Assembly (NCBI GenBank): GCA_022779345.1
Contig: JALFTG010000004.1
Span: 1-40,235, forward strand
From: Oscillospiraceae bacterium
Lineage (GTDB): Bacteria > Bacillota > Clostridia > Oscillospirales > Oscillospiraceae
Direction: 5' to 3'
DNA length: 40,235 bases
Positions 8,428-16,131 of the stretch are shown here, one piece after another. The notes beneath the pieces are model-generated. The model saw only the letters and a list, made by a program, of their open reading frames with translations, was not told the origin of the DNA and made no database searches. The position numbers and the translations under genes were made by a program. Every line of letters begins with the position of its first letter. Within the stretch, counting starts at the first letter, position 1.

Positions 8428-9881
8428 GTTCTCTCACGCCTTCTCTTCAGGACATCTGCCACGATCTCTCGTTCGTCCATGTGAATTTTTGTCTTGCCCA
8501 GGATCTGATAGTCTTCATGGCCCTTGCCGGCCAGAATGATCACATCTCCCGGTTCGTGGTGCTCAATGGCCCACTCGATGGCCGCCGGCCGGTTCACGAT
8601 CACCTGCCGGGGCGTTCCGGAGTCTTTCATGCCCTCCAGAATGTCAGCCACAATGGCCTCCGGTTCCTCGGTGCGGGGATTGTCGCTGGTGACGACCACG
8701 AAGTCCGCCAGCTCCGCCGCGATGCGCCCCATGATGGGCCGCTTTGTCCGGTCCCGGTCTCCTCCGCAGCCGAACAGGGCCACCAGACGGCCCTCCGTCA
8801 CTTCCCGCATGGAGCGGAGAACATTTTCCAGAGCATCGGGGGTGTGGGCATAGTCAATGAGGATGGTGTAGTCCCCATCGGTAGGCACCACCTCCACCCG
8901 GCCTTTCACGCCGGTGGCCGTGGCCATGGCCTCCGCCGCGTCCTGCAGGGAGATGCCCAGCTGGAGCATACAGGCCAGCACACCCAGGGCGTTGTACACG
9001 GAGAATGTGCCGGGGATGGCCAGGCTCACCGGCTGGATGGTAGCACCGTGGACGGCACAGAATTTCACGCCGGATGCGCTGTATTTGATGTCATGGGCCG
9101 CCAGATCCCCGCGGTTGCTTTTCACGGAATAGGTCAGCACCGGGCACTTTGCCCGCTCCAGCATGAAGTCGGACCATGCATCGTCCAGATTCACCACGCC
9201 TTTGTCACACATGGAAAACAGCTTTGCCTTGGCGGCGGCGTAGTTTTCCATGGTCTTGTGGTAGTCCAGATGGTCCTGGGTCAGGTTCGTGAAAATGCCC
9301 ACGGCGAAGTGGATTCCCTCCACCCGGCCCAGGTCCAGGGCATGGGAGGACACCTCCATGACCACATGGGTGCACCCCGCCTCCAGCATCCGGGTGAACA
9401 GTTCCTGCAGGTCCCGGGACTCCGGGGTGGTGCGCTCGCTGTGGAGCATTTCGTCCCCGATCATGTTGCCGTTGGTGCCGATCAGGCCCACTTTGGCGTG
9501 GAGGATCTCCTCCAGCAGGTGCTTGATCAGATAGGTGGTGGTGGTCTTGCCGTTGGTGCCGGTCACGCCGATCACGCACAGTTTCGATGACGGATCCCCG
9601 AAAAAGTTCCGGGCCGTCACCGCCAGGGCATGGCGGCTGTCCGCCACCAGCACATAGGGCACCGGCACCGCCGGCGGCTCCTCACAGATCACCACAGCGG
9701 CTCCGGCGGAAACGGCCTGGGGGATGAACCGGTGGCCGTCGGTCTCAAAGCCCCGCACCGCCACAAACACGGCGCCGGGCGTCACAGTCCGGGAGTCGTT
9801 CACCACATCGGTGACCTCCAGTTCCGGCTCCGCCGTGGAGGCCAGAATATCAAGACCGTTCAGAATCTGAGAAAGTTTCAT
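8424..9881 (-). CDS. murE: MurE, UDP-MurNAc-tripeptide synthetase
   Basis: A 485-residue cytoplasmic ATP-dependent ligase that adds the third residue to UDP-MurNAc-L-Ala-D-Glu. The ATP loop GVTGTNGKTTT lies at about 106-115, the middle domain holds ERTTPESRDLQ and HALDLGRV, and the C-terminal domain has DNPR at about 400-403. DNPR is the known signature of meso-diaminopimelate specificity, so the wall is predicted to be DAP type. The ATG at 9881 has TGGAG in front. It follows the PBP gene after 53 bp in which nothing else is seen. Confidence 0.97.
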   Translation of the reverse strand: MKLSQILNGLDILASTAEPELEVTDVVNDSRTVTPGAVFVAVRGFETDGHRFIPQAVSAGAAVVICEEPPAVPVPYVLVADSRHALAVTARNFFGDPSSKLCVIGVTGTNGKTTTTYLIKHLLEEILHAKVGLIGTNGNMIGDEMLHSERTTPESRDLQELFTRMLEAGCTHVVMEVSSHALDLGRVEGIHFAVGIFTNLTQDHLDYHKTMENYAAAKAKLFSMCDKGVVNLDDAWSDFMLERAKCPVLTYSVKSNRGDLAAHDIKYSASGVKFCAVHGATIQPVSLAIPGTFSVYNALGVLACMLQLGISLQDAAEAMATATGVKGRVEVVPTDGDYTILIDYAHTPDALENVLRSMREVTEGRLVALFGCGGDRDRTKRPIMGRIAAELADFVVVTSDNPRTEEPEAIVADILEGMKDSGTPRQVIVNRPAAIEWAIEHHEPGDVIILAGKGHEDYQILGKTKIHMDEREIVADVLKRRRERT

Positions 9882-9934
9882 CGTTACGCTCCATTTATTT
9901 GTAAACTGAAAAATATTGTAGAATCTGGAATCCG

Positions 9935-12265
9935 TCAGTATCTTCCCTGCATACTGGTGTCGCCGCTGACCAGGGTCACATTCACGATGGTGCCATGGTC
10001 CACCATCTCCCCTTCCGCGATGCTCTGGGTGGAGACCATCTGCAGGTCCGGGTTGGTGACGGAGCTGTCCGTGCGGACAAACAGGCCGTACCAGGACAGG
10101 ATCAATGCGGCATCGGTGTAGGAGTAGCCAATCAGATTGGGTACCGCCTCCTGCTCCGCCGACGGCTCGGCCCCGGCATACAGAATCACCTGGGAACCAT
10201 CAGCAATGATCGAATAGGCCACAGGAAGCTGGTCGGTGACGGTGTCGCCGTCGCCGATGACCCGGCAGGTCAGGCCCGCATTGGTCACAGCGATCTGGGC
10301 CTCCGTCAGGCTCATGCCCTTCACATCTGGCATGGTCTTATCCATGTTCTCCTTTTCCGTTTCGGAATAATCCGGCTCCACACCCAGATAGGGCAGGATA
10401 TCCGCCATCATGTTGCCCACCACCGGGGCAGCCATCTGGCCGCCGCTGATGTAGATGCCCGTGTCGTTGCTGGGGGTGTCCAGCAGAACGAGAATGGCAA
10501 TCTTCGGGTCATCCGTCGGGGCAAAGCCCAGGAAGGAGACAATGTATTCCTTGGCACCGCCGGCAGCGTCCTGGGACACTTTTTCCGATGTGCCCGTCTT
10601 GCCGCCGATGGAATAGCCCGCCACATAGGCGTTTTTGCCGGTGCCGTCCACCGGGTCGCCCACGACCCGTTCCAGAATGTTCCGGACGGTGGCGCTGGTG
10701 TCCTCGCTGATCACCTGACGCACCACGGTGGGCTGGTTGGTGCTGAGCACTTCCCCGTCATCCCCCTGCACTTCCTTCACCAGATAGGGCTTCATGAGAT
10801 AGCCGCCATTGATGCAGGCGCTCACCGCCGTGATCATCTGGATGGGTGTGACCGTGAAGGTCTGGCCGAAGGAGGCCGCCGCCAGCTGGGACAGATTGTT
10901 GGACTGATAGAACAGGTCCTGGCTCCACCAGATGCTGCCGCTCTCTCCGGCGATGTCAATGCCGGTTCTGGCGCTGGGGATGGCGGAGGTATCTTCCGGC
11001 AGATTCAGGAAGCCGAAGGCCTCGGCATATTTGTAGAAGCTCCGGGCCCCCACCCGGACGCCCAGATTGATGAAAGCCACATTGCAGGAGTGCTGCACCG
11101 CCTGGGTCAGCGTCTGTGCCCCATGGCCCTGGCGCTTCCAGCAGTTCCGGGGTTCATCGTCGCCGGTGACCTGGATGCTGCCGCCGCAGTAGAAACTGTC
11201 ATTGATGTCCGTCACGCCCTCTTCCAGCGCCATGGACAGGGTGATGATCTTGAACACGGAGCCGGGCTCATAGGTGTCGGAAATGGCCTTGTTGCGCCAT
11301 TGCTTCTGCTGGGCGGCGCTGAGCAGCGCAGATTTTTCCTCATCGGTTTCCGCCGCATCGATCTCTTCCTGGACCTCTTCGCTGACCGCCTGATAGTTGT
11401 TCAGGTCAAAATTATCCAGGGACACCAAGCCCAGGATCTCCCCGGTTTTGGGATCCATGGCGATGGCCGCGGCGCCTTTCCGGATATCGTAATCCTCCAC
11501 CGCCTGCTGAAGATGCTTTTCCAGATAATACTGAATGGTGGCGTCGATGGTCAGAACCACATCACTGCCGTCCTGGGCATCGTAATAATCCTCATAGTTC
11601 GTATATAGCAGCTGGGTTCCAGCAGCATTGGTGGCCCGGATGACCCGGCCGTCCGTACCGGTGAGTACATCGTCGTAATAGGACTCGATGCCGCTCAGGC
11701 CGTAATTGTCCGTGCCCACGAAGCCGATCACATGGCTGGCCAGACTGCCGTAGGGATAATAGCGCTTGGTGTCGGATTCGATCTTCACGCCGATCAGGTT
11801 GTTTTCCGACTTGAACTGGCGGACCTGTTCCGTGAGGTCATCCTCCACCTTCCGGGCCACGGTTTTATACCAGGAACCGGTGTCCTGGGTCATCTCAAGA
11901 ATCTTACCGTAGTCCACGCCCAGGATTTCCGAAAGTCCCTGGGCAATAAGCACCGGATCCTCGTTGTTTTTTTTGATTTCCGCAGGAGAGATAAAAATAT
12001 TGCTTACATCCGCACTGGCAGCCAGAATTTTGCCGTTTCGGTCATAGATGGTGCCCCGGTTCGCACTGACATTCGTCTCCCGCACCTGCTGGTCAATGGC
12101 CAGGGATTCATACTTGTCATGGTCCAGAATCTGCAGCCGGAACAGCTGAATTGCCAGCACTATAAATGCGACGATGCCGCACACGATCATCAAGAAGAGT
12201 GTGCGGCGAAGCATCATTTGATTGGGACCACGGACCTGTTTTTTTCGTCCAGATTTTTTTGCCAT
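9935..12265 (-). CDS. class B penicillin-binding protein with two PASTA domains (FtsI/SpoVD type)
   Basis: A 776-residue transpeptidase that crosslinks septal or spore peptidoglycan outside the membrane. A basic N-terminus and one transmembrane anchor (about 21-44) are followed by the PBP dimerisation domain (ANRGTIYDRNGKILA). The transpeptidase domain has SVFK with nucleophile S336, SCN at 393-395, and KTG at 556-558. Two PASTA-like repeats end the protein (MPDVKGMSLTEA and VPNLIGYSYTDA). PASTA tails occur in both PBP2B and SpoVD, and this is the only class B PBP in the cluster, so it may be the vegetative enzyme. The ATG at 12265 has GGAGAG upstream. Confidence 0.95.
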   Translation of the reverse strand: MAKKSGRKKQVRGPNQMMLRRTLFLMIVCGIVAFIVLAIQLFRLQILDHDKYESLAIDQQVRETNVSANRGTIYDRNGKILAASADVSNIFISPAEIKKNNEDPVLIAQGLSEILGVDYGKILEMTQDTGSWYKTVARKVEDDLTEQVRQFKSENNLIGVKIESDTKRYYPYGSLASHVIGFVGTDNYGLSGIESYYDDVLTGTDGRVIRATNAAGTQLLYTNYEDYYDAQDGSDVVLTIDATIQYYLEKHLQQAVEDYDIRKGAAAIAMDPKTGEILGLVSLDNFDLNNYQAVSEEVQEEIDAAETDEEKSALLSAAQQKQWRNKAISDTYEPGSVFKIITLSMALEEGVTDINDSFYCGGSIQVTGDDEPRNCWKRQGHGAQTLTQAVQHSCNVAFINLGVRVGARSFYKYAEAFGFLNLPEDTSAIPSARTGIDIAGESGSIWWSQDLFYQSNNLSQLAAASFGQTFTVTPIQMITAVSACINGGYLMKPYLVKEVQGDDGEVLSTNQPTVVRQVISEDTSATVRNILERVVGDPVDGTGKNAYVAGYSIGGKTGTSEKVSQDAAGGAKEYIVSFLGFAPTDDPKIAILVLLDTPSNDTGIYISGGQMAAPVVGNMMADILPYLGVEPDYSETEKENMDKTMPDVKGMSLTEAQIAVTNAGLTCRVIGDGDTVTDQLPVAYSIIADGSQVILYAGAEPSAEQEAVPNLIGYSYTDAALILSWYGLFVRTDSSVTNPDLQMVSTQSIAEGEMVDHGTIVNVTLVSGDTSMQGRY

Positions 12266-12338
12266 ACTTGACTCTCCAAATTGCGTACTCAGTTTCCGTT
12301 GGCGGGCATTTCGTCCCTCCGTTTATCTATACGGGCGG

Positions 12339-12869
12339 TCAACTCAGATATTCCCCGATCACGGAAAACACTTTCTGCAGGAAGCCTTCCTTCTCACCGG
12401 TGTCCACGACCTCGGCCTTGTCTGCCGTGCCGGAATTGATATAGAACATCTGATCGCTGCCGGGCTGCTGCATTCCCAGCTCCCGGATAGCATAGTCCTC
12501 GATTTCCGCCAGGTTGAAGGCATATTCATACTGGATCAGCAATTTCTGATGGGTGGTATCCAGTGTCTCCAGCTGGGTCTGCTTCTGGACCACCTGGAGG
12601 GACACCTGGCTCAGCTGTGCCCGGGCAAACAGGGAGAACACCACCAGAATGGCCGCCAGGGCAAAACCCACAATGGCCACGGGCGAAACAGCCTGCTCCG
12701 AAACCGCACGGGCGCGGGTGTCCGTGACCACCTCATCCCGGACTTTGCGGGCAGGGGGAATCGCCACCTGCCGGCCGGTGCCGAAATCGGGAAGCCCGAC
12801 GGTGTTACTGTAATCATAGGCAACGCTGCCGCTGATATAGGGGTCTTTAAAATTGCTGTATTCAGCCAT
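12339..12869 (-). CDS. ftsL: FtsL-like septum protein
   Basis: A 176-residue bitopic protein. A long cytoplasmic head of about 75 residues is followed by one transmembrane helix (PVAIVGFALAAILVVFSLFA) and then a short extracellular coiled coil (LQVVQKQTQLETLDTTHQKL). This shape and its place between rsmH and the PBP gene identify FtsL, which bridges DivIB/FtsQ and the PBP-FtsW synthase. Primary sequence similarity in this family is low, so the call relies on context. The ORF track starts at 12956 inside rsmH; the ATG at 12869 (MAEYSN) lies 4 bp after the rsmH stop. Confidence 0.85.
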   Translation of the reverse strand: MAEYSNFKDPYISGSVAYDYSNTVGLPDFGTGRQVAIPPARKVRDEVVTDTRARAVSEQAVSPVAIVGFALAAILVVFSLFARAQLSQVSLQVVQKQTQLETLDTTHQKLLIQYEYAFNLAEIEDYAIRELGMQQPGSDQMFYINSGTADKAEVVDTGEKEGFLQKVFSVIGEYLS

Positions 12870-12873
12870 GCTA

Positions 12874-13812
12874 TCAGCCTGATACCCTTTCCGCAATGCG
12901 CAATTTGGCGCTTCTTGCTCTCGGATTTTGGGAAAGCTCCGCTTCCCCGGATACAATGGGCTTTCTGGTCACGGACCGAAGGGTCTGCACAAAGCCGCAG
13001 GTGCACACCGGAGCTTCCCGGGGGCAGATGCAGCCGTTTTCCCGGGCGGCAATGCCGTTTTTGACAATACGGTCCTCCAGAGAATGGAAGCTGATGACAC
13101 ACAGGCGTCCGCCCGGGCTCAGCTTGTCCGGTGCCGTGCGGATCATGTCCTCCACGGCGCCCAGTTCGTCGTTCACGGCGATGCGGATGGCCTGGAAGGT
13201 CCGCTTGGCCGGGTGCTGCTTCTCCCGCAGCGCCGCGGCGGGCATGGCCCGGCGGATCACCTCCACCAGCTCACCGGTGGTTTCAATGGGTTTCTCGGTG
13301 CGGGTGCGGACGATCTGCCCGGCGATGCGGCCGGCAAAACGCTCTTCCCCGTAATCCCGTAAAATGCGTTTCAGTTCCTCTTCCGGCCAGATGTTCACCA
13401 CATCCCAGGCCGTGAGGGGGGCAGACTTGTCCATCCGCATATCCAGCGGGGCATCGTTCATATAGGAAAAGCCCCGGGAGGCGTCGTCCAGCTGGGGGGA
13501 GGACACGCCCAGATCAAACAGCATCCCGTCCGCGCCGGGGATGCCCAGGTTATCCAGAATCCGGGCCACATTCCGGAAATTGTCCTTGACCAGAGTCACC
13601 CGGTCCCCGTAGGGGGCGAGGCGTACACCGGCCTCGTCTATGGCCTGCTGGTCCTGGTCGATGGCGATGAGCCGCCCGGTGGTCAGGCGCTTTACGATCT
13701 CTTCAGAATGGCCGCCGCGGCCCAGGGTTCCGTCCACATAGATCCCGTCGGGACGGATGTTCAGACCTTCGATGCACTCGTGCAGCAGCACGGGCTGATG
13801 TGTGAATTCCAT
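12874..13812 (-). CDS. rsmH: RsmH, 16S rRNA m4C1402 methyltransferase
   Basis: A 312-residue SAM-dependent enzyme (older name MraW) that N4-methylates C1402 in the decoding centre of 16S rRNA. The N-terminus HQPVLLHECIEGL and GTLGRGGHSEEI form the SAM site. The stretches LFDLGVSSPQLDD and GRLCVISFHSLEDRIVK, and a terminal RSAKLRIAER, are typical. Its start codon shares one base with the mraZ stop (TGATG). Cysteines near the end (CICPREAPVCTC) form a CxC..CxC pattern seen in clostridial RsmH. Confidence 0.98.
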   Translation of the reverse strand: MEFTHQPVLLHECIEGLNIRPDGIYVDGTLGRGGHSEEIVKRLTTGRLIAIDQDQQAIDEAGVRLAPYGDRVTLVKDNFRNVARILDNLGIPGADGMLFDLGVSSPQLDDASRGFSYMNDAPLDMRMDKSAPLTAWDVVNIWPEEELKRILRDYGEERFAGRIAGQIVRTRTEKPIETTGELVEVIRRAMPAAALREKQHPAKRTFQAIRIAVNDELGAVEDMIRTAPDKLSPGGRLCVISFHSLEDRIVKNGIAARENGCICPREAPVCTCGFVQTLRSVTRKPIVSGEAELSQNPRARSAKLRIAERVSG

Positions 13813-14228
13813 CAGAAATCAAGCTCCTCCATCACAGACAGGATGTTCTCCGGCGTGGTTTCTTCCGCATGGACGGCGTTCCAGGCATCGCTGTCCCAGA
13901 ATTCGGCGTGGTTGTTGTTGCCCACCACGGTAACAGACTTGGTCAATCCGGCAAAGTCCCGGAGATTCTGGGGAATCAGGACACGGCCCTGGGCATCCAG
14001 CTCACAGCGGGTGGCATGGGCAAACAGGGGGCGCATTTTCCGCTGCTTCACGAAAGGCATGGCGTTCACTTTGTCGCACAGTTCCTGCCAGTGCTCAGCG
14101 CTGTAGGCGCTCAGGCACTTGTCCGGAGAAATGGTCAGATAGAACACATCGCCCAGTTCTTCCCGCATACGGGCAGGGATAAACAGCCGTCCTTTGGCAT
14201 CCAGCGAATGCGGATATTCACCTGTCAC
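13812..14228 (-). CDS. mraZ: transcriptional regulator MraZ
   Basis: A 138-residue protein with two AbrB-like swapped hairpin half-domains: GEYPHSLDAKGRLFIPARMRE and, later, TRCELDAQGRVLIPQNLR. Known MraZ proteins bind short direct repeats upstream of their own operon and repress dcw transcription. The ORF track starts at 14300. The GTG at 14228, with GGGGGTGG upstream, gives the normal N-terminus (MTGEYPHS). It is the first gene of the cluster, behind a strong promoter and in-phase GTGG repeats. Confidence 0.96.
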   Translation of the reverse strand: MTGEYPHSLDAKGRLFIPARMREELGDVFYLTISPDKCLSAYSAEHWQELCDKVNAMPFVKQRKMRPLFAHATRCELDAQGRVLIPQNLRDFAGLTKSVTVVGNNNHAEFWDSDAWNAVHAEETTPENILSVMEELDF

Positions 14229-14296
14229 AGCCGTCCACCCCCTGTCTCCGGACTTTGTTCTCTGTCGGGAAAGGCAAATCCGTGGGATTGTGGTCA

Positions 14297-14340
14297 CCAC
14301 CCGTGGGAAATCAGTGTTTTCTTACACCACTTTCCCCCAC
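14297..14340 (-). promoter_or_regulatory. candidate MraZ boxes (in-phase GTGG repeats)
   Basis: On the minus strand GTGGGGGAAA is followed directly by GTGGTGTAAG, so GTGG recurs with exact 10-bp spacing (14337-14340 and 14327-14330). A third GTGG at 14297-14300 is again in phase (30 bp on). Described MraZ targets are G-rich direct repeats with about one helical turn spacing next to the mraZ promoter. These lie a few bases downstream of the predicted transcription start. Confidence 0.6.
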
Positions 14341-14352
14341 CTTTCTGCCACA

Positions 14353-14381
14353 ATTATATAAGCGGCACGGAAAAATTGCAA
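14353..14381 (-). promoter_or_regulatory. promoter of the mraZ/dcw operon
   Basis: On the minus strand, TTGCAA (14376-14381), a 17-bp spacer, and a perfect TATAAT (14353-14358). This is the best promoter match in the window. The leader to the mraZ GTG would be about 118 nt. Confidence 0.8.
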
Positions 14382-14441
14382 GAGCTTTTTCCCCGGCAGT
14401 TTTTTCCAGGCCCAGGGCCAGGGAAAAACGCTGTACAAAAT

Positions 14442-14473
14442 AAAGTGCCCGCCGGTTTCCCGGCGGGCACTTT
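14442..14473 (-). terminator. second (distal) terminator after the coaD operon
   Basis: A perfect 14-bp stem (AAAGTGCCCGCCGG / CCGGCGGGCACTTT) with a 4-nt loop, followed on the minus strand by ATTTTGT. It backs up the proximal hairpin and insulates the mraZ promoter. Confidence 0.85.
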
Positions 14474-14503
14474 TCTACAAGATATGGTATTTCTTCCGGA
14501 CGC

Positions 14504-14543
14504 AAAAAATTTCCACAGTCCGGACGGCCTGTGGAAATTTTTT
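14504..14543 (-). terminator. first (proximal) terminator after the coiled-coil gene
   Basis: A perfect 15-bp stem, AAAAAATTTCCACAG (14504-14518) with CTGTGGAAATTTTTT (14529-14543), around a 10-nt loop. It overlaps the stop codon of the coiled-coil gene. The stem ends in six T on the minus strand. Confidence 0.85.
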
Positions 14544-15096
14544 ATTCGTCGTCAAAATCCGTAGCGGACATGACCTCAATATTTTGCGGTGCCCGTGCAG
14601 GTGCAGCGGCAGGTGCGGTCTGGGCGGCGCTGCTCACTGTTCCGGCGGCGGAGCGGAAGCTGCTCCGGGACCGGCGGACCTCCTCCAGTGCGGCCATGAT
14701 GGCCTCCTCCGTGCGGCGCATGGTGTCGTCCACATAGTCATTGGCCACCTTCCGCAGCTCGGTGCATTTCTGCTCGGTGTTGCTGGTGACCTCGGCGGCG
14801 CGGAGCTTGGCAATCTTCACAATCTCCTCTTCCTCCACCAGCATCCGGGCCTTGTCCTCAGCGCTCTTGCGAATCTGCTCGGCCTCCCGCTTGGCATTGG
14901 CGATGAACTCCTCCTTGGCGCCCAGCAGACGCTTGGCCTCCGCCAGTTCCATGGGCAGGCTGTCCCGTAGTTCCTCCAGCATTCCAAGAATGGTGTCCCG
15001 CTCCAGGATAACCTTATCCGCGGCCAGGGGCATCCGTCTTGCCTCCGACACGGTGGAGTAAATCATCTCAATCATTTCCATTGCTTCATTTTCCAT
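14542..15096 (-). CDS. coiled-coil protein, DivIVA-like or ATP-synthase-b-like, function unknown
   Basis: A 184-residue protein that is nearly all charged alpha helix. An N-terminal helix (MENEAMEMIEMIY) leads to a long heptad region rich in E, K, A and R (about 50-150), then a low-complexity Ala/Pro linker (TAPAAAPARAPQ) and an acidic end. There is no signal peptide and no enzyme motif. Similar proteins beside coaD are often labelled ATPase or DivIVA-domain on weak grounds, and I do not assign a role. The start at 15096 (with GGGGAA) overlaps the coaD end by 11 bp; the track start at 15177 lies inside coaD. It is the last gene of uvrC-rsmD-coaD-this. Confidence 0.8.
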   Translation of the reverse strand: MENEAMEMIEMIYSTVSEARRMPLAADKVILERDTILGMLEELRDSLPMELAEAKRLLGAKEEFIANAKREAEQIRKSAEDKARMLVEEEEIVKIAKLRAAEVTSNTEQKCTELRKVANDYVDDTMRRTEEAIMAALEEVRRSRSSFRSAAGTVSSAAQTAPAAAPARAPQNIEVMSATDFDDE

Positions 15097-15589
15097 CAGA
15101 ATTATTCCCCTTTCCCGCGATTTTCCGGACATCTTCCAGGATCTCAATGGGGACAAACTCTTCCAGATTACCCCCATGACGGGCCACTTCCTTCACAGCG
15201 GAAGAGCTGAGGAAGGTGTATTTCTCACTAGCCGTCAGGAACATGGTTTCCAGTTCCGGATTGATTTTCTTATTGATCAGTGCCATGGTGAATTCATTTT
15301 CAAAATCCGTCACAGCCCGCAGGCCCTTGACGATCACCGGGTGGTCATACCGCTTGCAGTATTCCGCCAGCAGGCCGTTGTAGTAATCCACCTCCACATT
15401 GGGGAACCGGGAGGTGCACCGCCGGGCCATATCCACCCGCTGTTCCGGCGAAAACATGGCTTTGTCCTTTTCCCCGTTGATCATGATGCACACGATGACT
15501 TTATCGAAGATCTTGGCAGTCCGCCGGATAATATTCAGATGCCCCAGGGTGAGCGGATCAAAACTGCCGGGATAGATTGCAATTTTCAT
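15086..15589 (-). CDS. coaD: CoaD, phosphopantetheine adenylyltransferase
   Basis: A 167-residue nucleotidyltransferase for the penultimate step of coenzyme A synthesis: ATP plus 4'-phosphopantetheine to dephospho-CoA. The N-terminal AIYPGSFDPLTLGHL holds the TxGH motif (H17), and FLSSSAVKEVARHGG is the second nucleotide-binding motif. The length is normal. The start codon overlaps the rsmD stop as ATGA, and AAGGA lies upstream. The rsmD-coaD pair is widely conserved in Firmicutes. Confidence 0.98.
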   Translation of the reverse strand: MKIAIYPGSFDPLTLGHLNIIRRTAKIFDKVIVCIMINGEKDKAMFSPEQRVDMARRCTSRFPNVEVDYYNGLLAEYCKRYDHPVIVKGLRAVTDFENEFTMALINKKINPELETMFLTASEKYTFLSSSAVKEVARHGGNLEEFVPIEILEDVRKIAGKGNNSDGK

Positions 15590-16131
15590 ACTGTTTCGTT
15601 CCTTTTTCCGCAGACTGTGATCTTGATTTTTCCGTAAGTCCGCTCTTTTTCCACAAAATAGGGGGCGGACAGTGCCGGAAGGGTCTTTTCCAGTCGGCTT
15701 TCGCAGATTATTATACCACCATCGTTGAGAATGTCAAACTTTACGATTTTCTCCAGACTTTTTTCCAGCAGATCCGTGTCATAGGGCGGGTCCAGGAAAA
15801 TGATGTCATACTTTCCGTCCCGGCCGATGAAGCCCACGGAGTCGGTCTGCACCACATCGGCGGTCATTCTGCACCGGCTGAGGTTCTCCCGCACCAGGGC
15901 GATGGCCTCCCGGCTCTCATCCACGAAGGTCACGGACGCGGCGCCCCGGCTGAGGCACTCGATGCCCAGCTGGCCCGTTCCGGCGAACAGGTCCAGACAG
16001 CGGCGGCCCTCAATGTCGAACTGGAGCATACTGAACACCGCTTCCTTCACCCCGTCGGTGGTGGGGCGGATGTCCATGCCCACAGGCTCTTTCAGTTTCC
16101 GGCCCCTGGCCGTTCCGGTGATCACTCGCAT
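15586..16131 (-). CDS. rsmD: RsmD, 16S rRNA m2G966 methyltransferase
   Basis: A 181-residue SAM-dependent methyltransferase. The N-terminal RVITGTARGRKL and RPTTDGVKEAVFSML are the RsmD signature. LDLFAGTGQLGIECLSRG is the SAM loop, and FLDPPYD is the NPPY-like catalytic motif for guanine N2. It overlaps the uvrC end by 10 bp and coaD by 4 bp, so the three genes are surely cotranscribed. Confidence 0.97.
   Translation of the reverse strand: MRVITGTARGRKLKEPVGMDIRPTTDGVKEAVFSMLQFDIEGRRCLDLFAGTGQLGIECLSRGAASVTFVDESREAIALVRENLSRCRMTADVVQTDSVGFIGRDGKYDIIFLDPPYDTDLLEKSLEKIVKFDILNDGGIIICESRLEKTLPALSAPYFVEKERTYGKIKITVCGKRNETV

Noticed and set aside
5050-8484. 1144-residue plus-strand ORF
   Set aside because: It lies antisense to murG, ftsW and mraY, which have full family motifs. 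Composition is His/Gln/Gly-rich, typical of a GC-rich shadow frame.
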